The notes beneath the pieces were generated by a model. That model did not search any database. It was not told where the DNA came from and worked only from the letters and a program-made list of their open reading frames with translations. A DNA stretch of 64,000 bases from Fictibacillus nanhaiensis. GTDB taxonomy: Bacteria; Bacillota; Bacilli; Bacillales; Fictibacillaceae. The translations under genes and the position numbers were made by a program. Positions within the stretch are counted from its first letter, which is position 1. Each line of letters opens with the position of its first letter. This document shows positions 45,591 to 53,767 of the stretch, piece by piece. The stretch covers positions 1-64,000 of the forward strand of contig JAEACG010000004.1 in the NCBI GenBank assembly GCA_016401345.1, written 5' to 3'.

Positions 45591-45991
45591 CACTAGTACT
45601 TTTCGCATAGAGGAGCCCTTTTTACTAGAATTAGCAATTATACATTGAAAAAACTCTAGCAATACCAGGTCAAAAGACCCGAAATCCCACGGCAATGGTC
45701 GGTTTTATCGCACCTGTGTCGAAAAGTCTCCCTGCAGGTTTTTATGAGATATGAAGGATTTCAGCGAATTGTGTCGTATTTTAAGTACTACGGAATCTCG
45801 AAAACATGACCATGGTCCCTTGTCTGAGGGAAGATGAAACACAACTGTAATAAAATTGTCAGTGCAAGATGTTATAATAGTTATTGCGGAAAAAAACTGA
45901 CATATATCGCGTATTTGTCGAAAGACCTTTATATAGAACTTGTTGATTGATCAGGGAAATATTTTTTGGGGTAGTAAGGAAGTGATTTTGC
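45591..45991. promoter_or_regulatory. Region before ftsE with extended -10 promoter
   Basis: TGTTATAAT (45870-45878) is an extended -10 element and the best ftsE promoter candidate. The stretch 45640-45840 has higher GC content and short frames (for example 45751-45837) without ribosome binding sites. It looks like a non-coding repeat or leader rather than a gene. cccB, which lies near here in B. subtilis, is absent. Confidence 0.45.
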
Positions 45992-46678
45992 TTGATAGAA
46001 ATGGTTGATGTATGGAAAACATACCCGAACGGTGTTATGGCACTTAACGGGATTGACGTCTACATAGAAAAAGGTGAATTTGTTTATGTAGTCGGACCAA
46101 GTGGAGCAGGTAAATCCACGTTTATAAAATGTATGTATCGTGAAGAGAAACCCACACAAGGTTCAATTATCATTAATGGAACAAACCTTGCAAAAGTAAA
46201 AGAAAGACAGATTCCTAAAGTACGAAGAAAGATTGGGGTTATCTTCCAAGACTTTAAACTGTTGCCGCGTTTAACGGTATACGAAAACGTAGCTTTTGCA
46301 CTTGAAGTTATTGAAGAGTCGCCAAAAGTGATCAGAGAACGTGTTATGGAAGTTCTTGATCTTGTAAAACTAAAAAACAAAGCGCGCATGTTCCCAGACG
46401 AGCTATCAGGTGGAGAGCAGCAGCGTGTATCTATCGCACGTTCGATTGTGAACCATCCTCCAGTTGTTATCGCGGATGAGCCGACAGGTAACCTTGATCC
46501 AGAAACAGCGTGGGAGATCATGGAGATCTTCAAAGAGATCAACGCTCGTGGAACGACAGTTGTTATGGCAACTCATAATAAAGAAATCGTAAATACAATC
46601 ACAAAGCGCGTAATTGCCATAGAAGGCGGCCGAATTGTACGTGATGAGGCGAAGGGGGATTACGGCTATGAAGATTAG
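45992..46678 (+). CDS. ftsE: Cell division ABC transporter ATPase FtsE
   Basis: The 228-residue ABC ATPase has Walker A GPSGAGKST, signature LSGGEQQR, Walker B VVIADEPTGNLD and the H-loop ATHNKE. With FtsX it uses ATP to switch on cell-wall hydrolases. The start is TTG 45992, read MIEMVDVWKTYPNG, with GGAAGTG upstream. The gene overlaps ftsX by 11 bp. Confidence 0.95.
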   Translation: MIEMVDVWKTYPNGVMALNGIDVYIEKGEFVYVVGPSGAGKSTFIKCMYREEKPTQGSIIINGTNLAKVKERQIPKVRRKIGVIFQDFKLLPRLTVYENVAFALEVIEESPKVIRERVMEVLDLVKLKNKARMFPDELSGGEQQRVSIARSIVNHPPVVIADEPTGNLDPETAWEIMEIFKEINARGTTVVMATHNKEIVNTITKRVIAIEGGRIVRDEAKGDYGYED

Positions 46679-47561
46679 AACATTAAAGCGTCATTTCGTT
46701 GAAGCATTCAAGAGCATGGGAAGAAACGGCTGGATGTCCTTTGCTTCCATCTCTGCGGTAACGGTAACATTGCTATTAGTAAGTGTGTTCTTAGCAATTC
46801 TCTTGAACATTAACTTTATTGCAAGTCAGATCGAAGACGATGTACAGATCAGAGCGTATATCGAACGAACGGAAAAGCCGGAAAGATACGATGCTTACAA
46901 ACAAGAGCTTGAAAAGCTTGGTAAGGTAAAAACGGTAGAGTATCAATCTAAAGAAGAAGGTCTTGATGAACTGATTGAAAGTCTAGGAGATGAAGGAGAA
47001 GCGTTCTCATCCCTTAAGAATGAAAATCCATTACGAGATGCGTTCATCATCTACACAGAAAAGCCGCAAGATACGGCTGCTGTAGCAAAAGAAGTTGAGA
47101 AATTTAAATTTGTAAACAAAGTTGAGTACGGACAAGGGACCGTCGAGAAACTCTTTAAAGTGACTGATGTTGCCCGCAACGTTGGGATCGTCCTCGTATT
47201 AGGACTTGTATTCACAGCGATGTTCCTTATCTCAAATACTATAAAATTAACGATCGTAACACGACGACGCGAGATTGAAATTATGAAACTCGTTGGTGCG
47301 ACGAATGGATTTATCCGCTGGCCGTTCTTCATTGAAGGTTTTGCATTAGGTGTAGCGGGTGCTATACTACCAATCGTTGTCATCTCAGTTGGTTATCAAG
47401 CAATTTTTGATATCGTTAATCAAAAATTAGGAACAGTGTTCATTGAGCTATTGCCAGTAACACCACTTATCCCGCAGCTAGCGCTGTTGATGATTCTGAT
47501 CGGTGGAGTGATCGGCGTTTGGGGAAGCTTAACGTCTGTTCGTAAGTTCTTGAAGATTTAG
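46668..47561 (+). CDS. ftsX: Cell division ABC transporter permease FtsX
   Basis: The 297-residue protein has four membrane helices and a large outer loop between the first two (~45-170), which contacts the hydrolase activator. The start MKIRTLKRHFVEAFKSMGRNGW at ATG 46668 (AGGGGG upstream) lies inside ftsE. It is followed within 70 bp by an M23 coiled-coil protein, its likely partner. Confidence 0.94.
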   Translation: MKIRTLKRHFVEAFKSMGRNGWMSFASISAVTVTLLLVSVFLAILLNINFIASQIEDDVQIRAYIERTEKPERYDAYKQELEKLGKVKTVEYQSKEEGLDELIESLGDEGEAFSSLKNENPLRDAFIIYTEKPQDTAAVAKEVEKFKFVNKVEYGQGTVEKLFKVTDVARNVGIVLVLGLVFTAMFLISNTIKLTIVTRRREIEIMKLVGATNGFIRWPFFIEGFALGVAGAILPIVVISVGYQAIFDIVNQKLGTVFIELLPVTPLIPQLALLMILIGGVIGVWGSLTSVRKFLKI

Positions 47562-47629
47562 TAAAGATAGCAGAAATAAAGAGATCCAAGAAAAACGAAA
47601 CAATTAATTGGGGTTAGGGAGGAAAACGA

Positions 47630-48847
47630 ATGAAAAGGAAAGTGGTTGGTACAGTGCTTTCATTAAGTTTAGCACTGGGCGCCTTTACTGTGTATCACTC
47701 TGAATCCGTCGTTCACGCGGAATCTTTATCAAGCATCAAGAAAAAACAACAAGAAAATGCAAAGAAAGCGGAGGCTGCAAAATCAAAGCTGGACAAGAAC
47801 AAAAGCAGCCAAGCAGCGATTGAAGCAGAAGTAGCAAGAATCGATAAGCTTTCTTCTGAAACAGATCTGAAAGTACAAGCCAAACAAACAGATATTAAAG
47901 AAACAAAAGAAGAGATCGACGTGTTAAAAGGTGAGATCGCTGTTGTTCAAAAGCGAATCGATAAGCGCGATGCTCTACTAAAAGAACGAGTTAACTCTAT
48001 GTATGAATCTGGCGGAGCTGTTTCTTACTTAGAAGTTGTTCTTGGTTCAAAAGATTTTGGTGATTTTCTTGACCGTGTTCTTGCATTGAACATGATCGCA
48101 GAACAAGATCGTCAGCTTTTAGAAGAACAAAAGAAAGATAAAGAGCTTCTAGAGAAAAAGATGGCAGCTGTTGAGAAAAAACTAGTTAACCTACAAAACG
48201 CAATGAAAGAGTTACAAGTATTGCAAAAGCAATTAAAAGCTCAAATGGATGAAAAAACTCGTCTTATGGCTTCTCTTAAGAAAGAAGAAGACTCATTGCA
48301 TGCTGAAGCACACAAGATTGAAAACGAAGGTGCACTTCTAAAATCTCAAGAAGATGCGTTCCGTGCTGAACAAGCTCGTGCAGCTGCACGTGAAAAAGCT
48401 GCTCGTGAATCATCGTCTTCAGGTGGATCAGCTCCTTCAATGGGACCTGTTTCAGGTAACGGTATGATCATCAAACCTGCTGCTGGAAGAATTTCTTCTG
48501 GATTTGGTAACAGAAGCAGCGGTATGCATGAAGGAATCGACATCGCTCAAGGTGGAACCGTTCCGATCTATGCAGCTGCAGATGGAACAGTTATCCGTTC
48601 TGAGTATTCATCATCATATGGAAACGTTGTATATATCTCTCACTCGATCGGTGGGCAGCAATGGACAACGGTCTACGCTCACATGAGTAGCCGCGCTGTA
48701 TCAGGCGGATCTGTTTCAAAAGGGCAGTTCCTAGGTAACATGGGGAACACTGGACATTCATTTGGTCAGCATTTACACTTTGAGCTTCACAAAGGACCTT
48801 GGAATGCAGGAAAAACAAATGCTGTAAATCCTGCGGCTTACTGGTAA
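47630..48847 (+). CDS. EnvC-like murein hydrolase activator, coiled coil plus M23
   Basis: The 405-residue secreted protein has a signal peptide (1-28), a long coiled coil (~30-250, Lys/Glu/Ala-rich) and a C-terminal LytM/M23 domain (~280-405). The zinc ligands look intact (HEGID, then HLHFE). This is the EnvC/PcsB layout. Lying directly after ftsEX it is probably the wall hydrolase or activator driven by FtsEX, a role CwlO plays in B. subtilis with a different catalytic domain. GGGAGG precedes the ATG. Confidence 0.88.
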   Translation: MKRKVVGTVLSLSLALGAFTVYHSESVVHAESLSSIKKKQQENAKKAEAAKSKLDKNKSSQAAIEAEVARIDKLSSETDLKVQAKQTDIKETKEEIDVLKGEIAVVQKRIDKRDALLKERVNSMYESGGAVSYLEVVLGSKDFGDFLDRVLALNMIAEQDRQLLEEQKKDKELLEKKMAAVEKKLVNLQNAMKELQVLQKQLKAQMDEKTRLMASLKKEEDSLHAEAHKIENEGALLKSQEDAFRAEQARAAAREKAARESSSSGGSAPSMGPVSGNGMIIKPAAGRISSGFGNRSSGMHEGIDIAQGGTVPIYAAADGTVIRSEYSSSYGNVVYISHSIGGQQWTTVYAHMSSRAVSGGSVSKGQFLGNMGNTGHSFGQHLHFELHKGPWNAGKTNAVNPAAYW

Positions 48848-48924
48848 AATAAACACATAAAGTAAACAAGCTATTCATATAGTGAAGTAGGAGACAGGCT
48901 GTTGCCTAAAGACTCTTACAATGG

Positions 48925-48959
48925 AAGGCATCGCACTTTGCAGGGTGTGATGCCTTTTC
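48925..48959 (+). terminator. Hairpin between the M23 gene and ctpB
   Basis: AAGGCATCGCAC pairs with GTGTGATGCCTT around an 8-nt loop, followed by a short T tract. It acts as a terminator or attenuator just 23 bp before ctpB. Confidence 0.75.
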
Positions 48960-48981
48960 CTGCAAAAACGAGGTGAGCAGA

Positions 48982-50442
48982 ATGAACGTAAATAAAAAAA
49001 TGTTGGCCCTGCTGATTGTTCTTTCCTTGCTTGTTGGTGCCGGTGGCATGTATGGTTCGATGGCACTGTTTGGAAACGATTCGAAGTATGTTCAGAACGG
49101 TGAAGTAAACGATCTTCCGAAGACCGCAACGAAAGTCGACAACGACGAAGAGTTTGCGAAGCTTCAGAAGACGTATGAGATCATCTCTTCTCGTTATGTA
49201 GAAGATGTTGATCGTGACAAACTCCTTGAAGGTGCCATTCAAGGAATGGTCAAAACGTTAAAAGATCCATATTCGGTTTATATGGATGAAGAAACAGCAA
49301 GTCAGTTTTCACAGTCACTCGATTCTTCTTTTGAAGGAATTGGGGCAGAAGTGAGCATGGTAGACGGTAAAGTTACGATCGTCGCACCGTTCAAAGATTC
49401 ACCTGCTGAAAAAGCAGGACTCAAGCCAAACGATCAAATCATTACGATCGACGGTAAAAGCGTTGAAGGACTCGATCTCTATAAAGCCGTATTAAAAATC
49501 CGCGGTGAAAAAGGATCTGTCGTAACACTTGGTGTAAAACGTACAGGCGTTAACGATGTAATGCCAGTCAAAGTTACACGGGATGAGATTCCGATCGAGA
49601 CGGTTTACTCTGATATTGAAGAAGTAAAAGGTAAGAAGATCGGTGTACTTGAAATCACCTCTTTCTCGGAAAAAACGGGAGCTGATTTCAAGAAACAGCT
49701 AACAGAATTAGAAAAAGAAAAGATTGATGGTCTAGTTATTGACGTTCGTGGTAATCCAGGAGGCTATCTAGAAGCGGTTGACAGCATTCTTCGTCAGATC
49801 ATTCCTGAGAAAAAGCCATTCGTTCAGATCGAAGACCGCAAAGGAAACAAAGAACGTTATGTTTCGACGTTAAAAGAAAAGAAAGATTACCCGATCATTG
49901 GTTTGATTGACAAAGGTAGTGCGTCAGCATCTGAAATTTTAGCTGCTGCTCTAAAAGAAGCAGGAAACTATGACTTAGTTGGTGAGAAGTCATTCGGTAA
50001 AGGTACCGTTCAACAATCGATCGATCTTGGTGATGGATCGAACATCAAGCTGACACTGTTTAAGTGGCTGACGCCGGATGGAAACTGGATTCACAAAAAA
50101 GGGGTAAAGCCTACTTTTGAAGTGAAGCAGCCAGACTACTTCTACACAAACCCAATTACGGTTGAGAAAAAAGCGTTAGAGTTTGATATGAACAACGAGC
50201 AAGTGAAGAACGCTCAAGTAATGCTGAACGGTTTAGGGTTCCAAACGGGTAGAGAAGATGGATACTTTGATGAAAAGACGCAAGCTGCGGTAACCGCGTT
50301 CCAGCGTGCGAACAACTTGCCAGCAACAGGGAAAGTAGATACGAAGACAGCTGGTAAGATGGAGTCAAAAGTGATCGATTCAATCCGTGATGACAAGAAC
50401 GATGTTCAGCGTAAAACGGCGATTGAATTGCTTGCAAAATAA
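48982..50442 (+). CDS. ctpB: C-terminal processing protease CtpB, S41 family
   Basis: The 486-residue protein has an N-terminal membrane anchor, a PDZ domain (~88-165, DSPAEKAGLKPNDQIITIDG) and an S41 core with the catalytic Ser in GSASASEILAAAL and Lys in GEKSFGKGTVQQS. A peptidoglycan-binding domain lies at ~400-460 (VMLNGLGFQTGREDGYFD). In B. subtilis CtpB cleaves SpoIVFA during sporulation. ATG 48982 is used; the GTG at 48973 overlaps the GAGGTG ribosome binding site. Confidence 0.93.
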   Translation: MNVNKKMLALLIVLSLLVGAGGMYGSMALFGNDSKYVQNGEVNDLPKTATKVDNDEEFAKLQKTYEIISSRYVEDVDRDKLLEGAIQGMVKTLKDPYSVYMDEETASQFSQSLDSSFEGIGAEVSMVDGKVTIVAPFKDSPAEKAGLKPNDQIITIDGKSVEGLDLYKAVLKIRGEKGSVVTLGVKRTGVNDVMPVKVTRDEIPIETVYSDIEEVKGKKIGVLEITSFSEKTGADFKKQLTELEKEKIDGLVIDVRGNPGGYLEAVDSILRQIIPEKKPFVQIEDRKGNKERYVSTLKEKKDYPIIGLIDKGSASASEILAAALKEAGNYDLVGEKSFGKGTVQQSIDLGDGSNIKLTLFKWLTPDGNWIHKKGVKPTFEVKQPDYFYTNPITVEKKALEFDMNNEQVKNAQVMLNGLGFQTGREDGYFDEKTQAAVTAFQRANNLPATGKVDTKTAGKMESKVIDSIRDDKNDVQRKTAIELLAK

Positions 50443-50483
50443 GGGATTATGGCAGGAAAAAACAACTGAAACACGAATACTAT

Positions 50484-50516
50484 CCGTAGAGGAAATTATT
50501 CTCTACGGTTTTTTTT
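50484..50516 (+). terminator. Terminator of ctpB
   Basis: CCGTAGAG pairs with CTCTACGG around a 9-nt loop, followed by eight T residues. Confidence 0.9.
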
Positions 50517-50553
50517 GTAAGCATGTTTAGATAGAGTAAATTACATATGGGAG

Positions 50554-50685
50554 AGGTTGATTTCCGCTCCAGGTTGCTCGCTTTCCGCGGGGCAGGCGGT
50601 GAGCCACATTCGTACGTTTCACGTATAAGTGTCTCACCTGCCGGCCTGTCCCGCAGGAGTCTCGCACCTTGCGCTCCAATCAACT
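50554..50685 (+). repeat. Hairpin repeat element, copy C
   Basis: The third copy is 40 bp after the ctpB terminator, in the same orientation. It contains GGTTGATTTCCGCTCCAGG, CGGGGCAGGCGGTGAG, CTCACCTGCCGGCCTGTCC and GCGCTCCAATCAACT. The CAGG/CCTG pairing here replaces CGTG/CTCG of copy A. Confidence 0.85.
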
Positions 50686-50811
50686 ATTCATAGAAGTATT
50701 AACGAAAAATAAGTAAAATCCTTGAGTAATTTCTATGGTGGGTATTAAATAAAACAAAATCAATGGATCTAAAAGATAAAATCCTTTGTCATGCTTAAAG
50801 GGGTAGACAAT

Positions 50812-50991
50812 ATGCAGTCATTGAATGTTGGAGATGTTCTTTATCAGCTGGTAATGTTTTTAATTCTGATTGCCATCATCGTTGGAGTTGGTTTATTAGT
50901 GAAGCGAGCTGTGAGTACGGATAGAAGATTGAAACGTATTGAAGAAAAAGTGGATGAATTAAAAGTTGAGAAAGGAAGAGACCGCACATGA
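50812..50991 (+). CDS. Small DUF4083-like membrane protein
   Basis: The 59-residue protein has one membrane helix (QLVMFLILIAIIVGVGLLV) and a charged coiled-coil tail (RLKRIEEKVDELK), a DUF4083-like pattern. ATG 50812 follows AAAGGGG; the longer frame from 50791 starts before that site. The stop overlaps the minJ start (ATGA). Co-translation with MinJ suggests a division-related partner, which is inference. Confidence 0.7.
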   Translation: MQSLNVGDVLYQLVMFLILIAIIVGVGLLVKRAVSTDRRLKRIEEKVDELKVEKGRDRT

Positions 50992-52187
50992 CAGACACCT
51001 TTGTGAAAGAATTACTTCAGGGCATGCTGCTGCTTTTTTTACACCCGCTTTTTTATGGTTTTATTCTTGTTGCTTTCTTAATTGGATTAAAACGTGTGAA
51101 ACGAGAGAGAAAAGAATTTAAAGTGCGCGTGCATCCCGTTATTGATAATTTAATATTTTCATTGCTACCAGGCATTTTGATTGGACTCATCGGTTCAGTA
51201 ATCTTTGTGGCAGCTGGTATCACATTGCCGCTTGGAATGATTGCTTTAATCGGTGTTGTATATGTGGCTTTAGGCTTAACGTTTAAAACAAGGTTTATGA
51301 ATCCTGCATACGCTGTGAGTTTGGCGGCAGTTGTTGGTTTGTTGCTTCCAAAATTTCAACTCGGAATTTCTTTTCTAGATCGTTGGATTGTTGATGTTCA
51401 AAAAACCCCGCTTGATTCATTAGCGGTCATTATTGGTGTTCTTTTGATTCAAGAAGGGATACTGGTCATCTGGAAAGGTGCAGATCGCACTTCTCCCCGG
51501 CTGTTCAAAGGAAAACGAGGACATTACATCGGTGCACATGAAGCTACGAGATTTTGGATTGTTCCTCAGTTTTTAGTTTTACCTGTAGGCTCAATTCCTG
51601 TTTTAGATTGGTGGCCGTTGTTTCCGATGGGTGCGGTAGGATTCTCATTTTTCCTCGTACCGTTTGCCATTGGGTATCGCCAGCTGGTTACACATACACT
51701 GCCGGAAGAAGCAATTAAACATCTAGGCAGACAAGTTTTGATTTTAGGATTTATCGTAACAGGCATTGCAGCAGTAGGTCATTTTTATAATTTACCGCTT
51801 CTAATTGCTATAGCAATCGCAGCCGGTCTTGCTGGGCGCGAGCTCATCACACTCGTGACGAGCCAACGTGATGATACGAGACCATCTCATTTTGTTCCAA
51901 GAGATCAGGGAGTTATGATTCTTTCAGTCGTACCAGGGACACCCGCTGCAAAGATGGGATTAAAGATTGGCGAAGTCATTGTAAAAGTAAATGGAGTCAC
52001 ACTTTCACACGAATCAAGTTTGTACCGAGCCCTGCAAATTAACGCTGCTTACTGCAAACTGGAAGTTCTTAATCTGAATGGTGAGATTCGTTTCGTTCAA
52101 GGATCACTCTATCAAAATGAACACCACCAACTAGGTGTACTCCTCGTCCATGATGTAGTAGATCGGAATGCTGCTGTTGGGGATTGA
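50988..52187 (+). CDS. minJ: MinJ-like polytopic PDZ protein
   Basis: The 399-residue protein has about eight membrane helices and a C-terminal PDZ domain (~305-390, VPGTPAAKMGLKIGEVIVKVNG). MinJ links DivIVA to MinD at cell poles and septa in Bacilli and lies in the same ctpB neighbourhood in B. subtilis. It overlaps the small DUF4083-like gene by 4 bp. It is the last backbone gene before the accessory island. Confidence 0.85.
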   Translation: MTDTFVKELLQGMLLLFLHPLFYGFILVAFLIGLKRVKRERKEFKVRVHPVIDNLIFSLLPGILIGLIGSVIFVAAGITLPLGMIALIGVVYVALGLTFKTRFMNPAYAVSLAAVVGLLLPKFQLGISFLDRWIVDVQKTPLDSLAVIIGVLLIQEGILVIWKGADRTSPRLFKGKRGHYIGAHEATRFWIVPQFLVLPVGSIPVLDWWPLFPMGAVGFSFFLVPFAIGYRQLVTHTLPEEAIKHLGRQVLILGFIVTGIAAVGHFYNLPLLIAIAIAAGLAGRELITLVTSQRDDTRPSHFVPRDQGVMILSVVPGTPAAKMGLKIGEVIVKVNGVTLSHESSLYRALQINAAYCKLEVLNLNGEIRFVQGSLYQNEHHQLGVLLVHDVVDRNAAVGD

Positions 52188-52206
52188 TGTGATTTTTCAT
52201 AATTAA

Positions 52207-52256
52207 CCGGAATCTGTTCAAAATTCGCCGGAATGATTTCATAATTTATCGGAATT
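52207..52256. repeat. 21-bp periodic array, CCGGAAT core, three units
   Basis: CCGGAAT, CCGGAAT and TCGGAAT start at 52207, 52228 and 52249, exactly 21 bp apart, just after the minJ stop. Confidence 0.75.
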
Positions 52257-52308
52257 TCATAATTGTTATATAGAGGGCTCATTTAACGTGAGTCCTTTTA
52301 AATTTTTG

Positions 52309-52340
52309 TTATTCCACAAACGGGCCAGATTGTGGAATAA
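52309..52340. repeat. Palindromic hairpin element, best copy
   Basis: TTATTCCACAA and TTGTGGAATAA form a perfect 11-bp inverted repeat around ACGGGCCAGA. Degenerate relatives lie at 55407-55440, 56425-56452 and 57813-57850. The rest of 52260-52578 shows no gene. Confidence 0.8.
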
Positions 52341-52578
52341 GTTATTGTAAGTTGTAGATAAATTAAAAGTTTTTTGATTAATGCTAGTTACTGGAATTAA
52401 CCGCTGGTAAAATAATAGTAATAGACTACATGATAGTTTCATTATCATAATTCGGTAACTGTTTAATAAATGGACAACCTTTTCAACTCGTCTGCATAAT
52501 CTATTTTAATTTTTACATTCCTTAATTATGTATATTTATTAAGGAATGCTAGGACAATTTTAAAATGAGGTGAACAAC

Positions 52579-53310
52579 TTGGAAGGATTTTTAAGTACTT
52601 TTGTATTTATTTTACCTGGAATTATGGCCTATTTTTGGTTACAAGTTTTTGGGCTAAACCCAACGATTAAACACACTGCACCAGAACTTTCTGGAATTTC
52701 AGCATTACTATGGTTACCTGTAAGTTTTAGTACTCTTCTATTATTAAATTTATGGAGTAATATTAATAAAATTGATTACTTTATAGTGGATAATGTAAAG
52801 ACAATTACTGATCTGAACAAAGCCACTTCAGATATAAGGTATATTGCGCTATTTTTACTAGTAAGCCTAGTGGTAAGTTACTATATTTGTTGGTTTTGGT
52901 GTTTATGGGGTAATGAATTTTTAAGAAGTAGAATTAATAATGTCAGAAAATCAAGAGGTATTGCCTTGCTTTCTTCTAGTGCTTCAGTGTGGGAAGAGTT
53001 TTTTATAAAAATAAATAATGATAATGCTAAAGAAGAGAAGGAATGCGAAAATGTTCAGAGTAAGAAAGCAGTCCTAATAGTTTATAAGATAGATAAACCT
53101 GAGGAATTTGTTGCAGGATCTATGACAAAGGCTTCAAGGCCTTTTGAATTAGATAAAAGCTTAGTATTAGAAGACACTCAAGAATGGGTAGATTCTATAA
53201 ATAATGATTATGATTATGATGTTAAAAGAGTATATGTTGATATTAAATCAGGAATGGTTGTTAAAGAGCTAAATTATGAAAATCCTAAAGATAAACTTAA
53301 TAAAAAATAA
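52579..53310 (+). CDS. DUF6338-like membrane protein
   Basis: The ~243-residue protein has an N-terminal membrane helix ending in a conserved-looking PGIMAYFWL, two further helices (~40-60 and ~90-115) and a cytoplasmic domain with SVWEEFF and FVAGSMTKASRPFELDKSL, features of the DUF6338 family. No function is established. TTG 52579 is preferred because GAGGTG (52567-52572) lies six bases upstream; the GTG at 52570 overlaps it. Codons are AT-rich compared with the backbone. It converges on two tiny peptide genes. Confidence 0.65.
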   Translation: MEGFLSTFVFILPGIMAYFWLQVFGLNPTIKHTAPELSGISALLWLPVSFSTLLLLNLWSNINKIDYFIVDNVKTITDLNKATSDIRYIALFLLVSLVVSYYICWFWCLWGNEFLRSRINNVRKSRGIALLSSSASVWEEFFIKINNDNAKEEKECENVQSKKAVLIVYKIDKPEEFVAGSMTKASRPFELDKSLVLEDTQEWVDSINNDYDYDVKRVYVDIKSGMVVKELNYENPKDKLNKK

Positions 53311-53312
53311 AT

Positions 53313-53340
53313 AAAAAAGGGTAGGGGTTACCCTTTTTTT
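53313..53340. terminator. Terminator shared by convergent island genes
   Basis: AAAAAAGGGTA pairs with TACCCTTTTTT. It ends the DUF6338-like gene on the plus strand; the stop of peptide 1 (minus strand) is inside it. Confidence 0.75.
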
Positions 53341-53450
53341 GGTGGTGGAGAAACCTTTATACTATCAACTGACCCATTTACTTTACCACCAGGAGCCTTA
53401 GATGTAGGTAAGCCATGAGTTTTATGTGATTTTGGTTGTTTCTTTGACAC
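53328..53450 (-). CDS. Tiny proline-rich peptide 1, 40 residues
   Basis: The frame starts at GTG 53450 with GGAGTG six bases upstream and ends at a TAA inside the terminator. The product is basic, begins MSKKQPKSHKTHG and ends SVDSIKVSPPPKKG. The second tiny gene upstream ends with the same pattern (SIEGIKISPPPPP), which argues that both are real and related. There is no signal peptide or membrane helix. I do not recognise a family. Confidence 0.6.
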   Translation of the reverse strand: MSKKQPKSHKTHGLPTSKAPGGKVNGSVDSIKVSPPPKKG

Positions 53451-53486
53451 ATACAACACTCCGTTCTTTTAGTTATGTATTTATTT

Positions 53487-53591
53487 TTATTTACGAGGAC
53501 TTGGTGGAGGAGGAGGAGAGATTTTAATACCTTCTATCGATCTTTCTTCGTGCTGCGGTGGATTTGAATTATTATCATAGACATTGCTCAT
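53487..53591 (-). CDS. Tiny proline-rich peptide 2, 34 residues
   Basis: The frame starts at ATG 53591 with AAGGAG eight bases upstream. The product is MSNVYDNNSNPPQHEER followed by SIEGIKISPPPPPSPRK. The last 12-14 residues match the end of peptide 1 (S-V/I-D/E-S/G-IK-V/I-SPPP). It lies 36 bp upstream of peptide 1, so the two may form one operon. The role is unknown; candidates are a partner of the DUF6338 protein, a signal peptide or a toxin/antitoxin-like pair. Confidence 0.6.
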   Translation of the reverse strand: MSNVYDNNSNPPQHEERSIEGIKISPPPPPSPRK

Positions 53592-53767
53592 ATAATAATC
53601 TCCTTTTAACTTTTGTATGTGAACATTAATTATTTCTACAAATGTAATTGAAATTCCTTTTCGAAACTAAAAATTAATTAAGGTGCTTAATTTAGTGAAG
53701 GATTTTGTCATAAAAGCGAGAATTATACCATTAAATGTAAAATAAAATCTTAGGTTGGAGTGATAAT

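Noticed and set aside
45751-45837. 28-codon frame before ftsE
   Set aside because: It has no ribosome binding site, several overlapping frames are equally open, and the stretch looks like non-coding repeat sequence.
50480-50683. 67-residue minus-strand frame after ctpB
   Set aside because: It is the complement of hairpin repeat copy C and the ctpB terminator, with no ribosome binding site.
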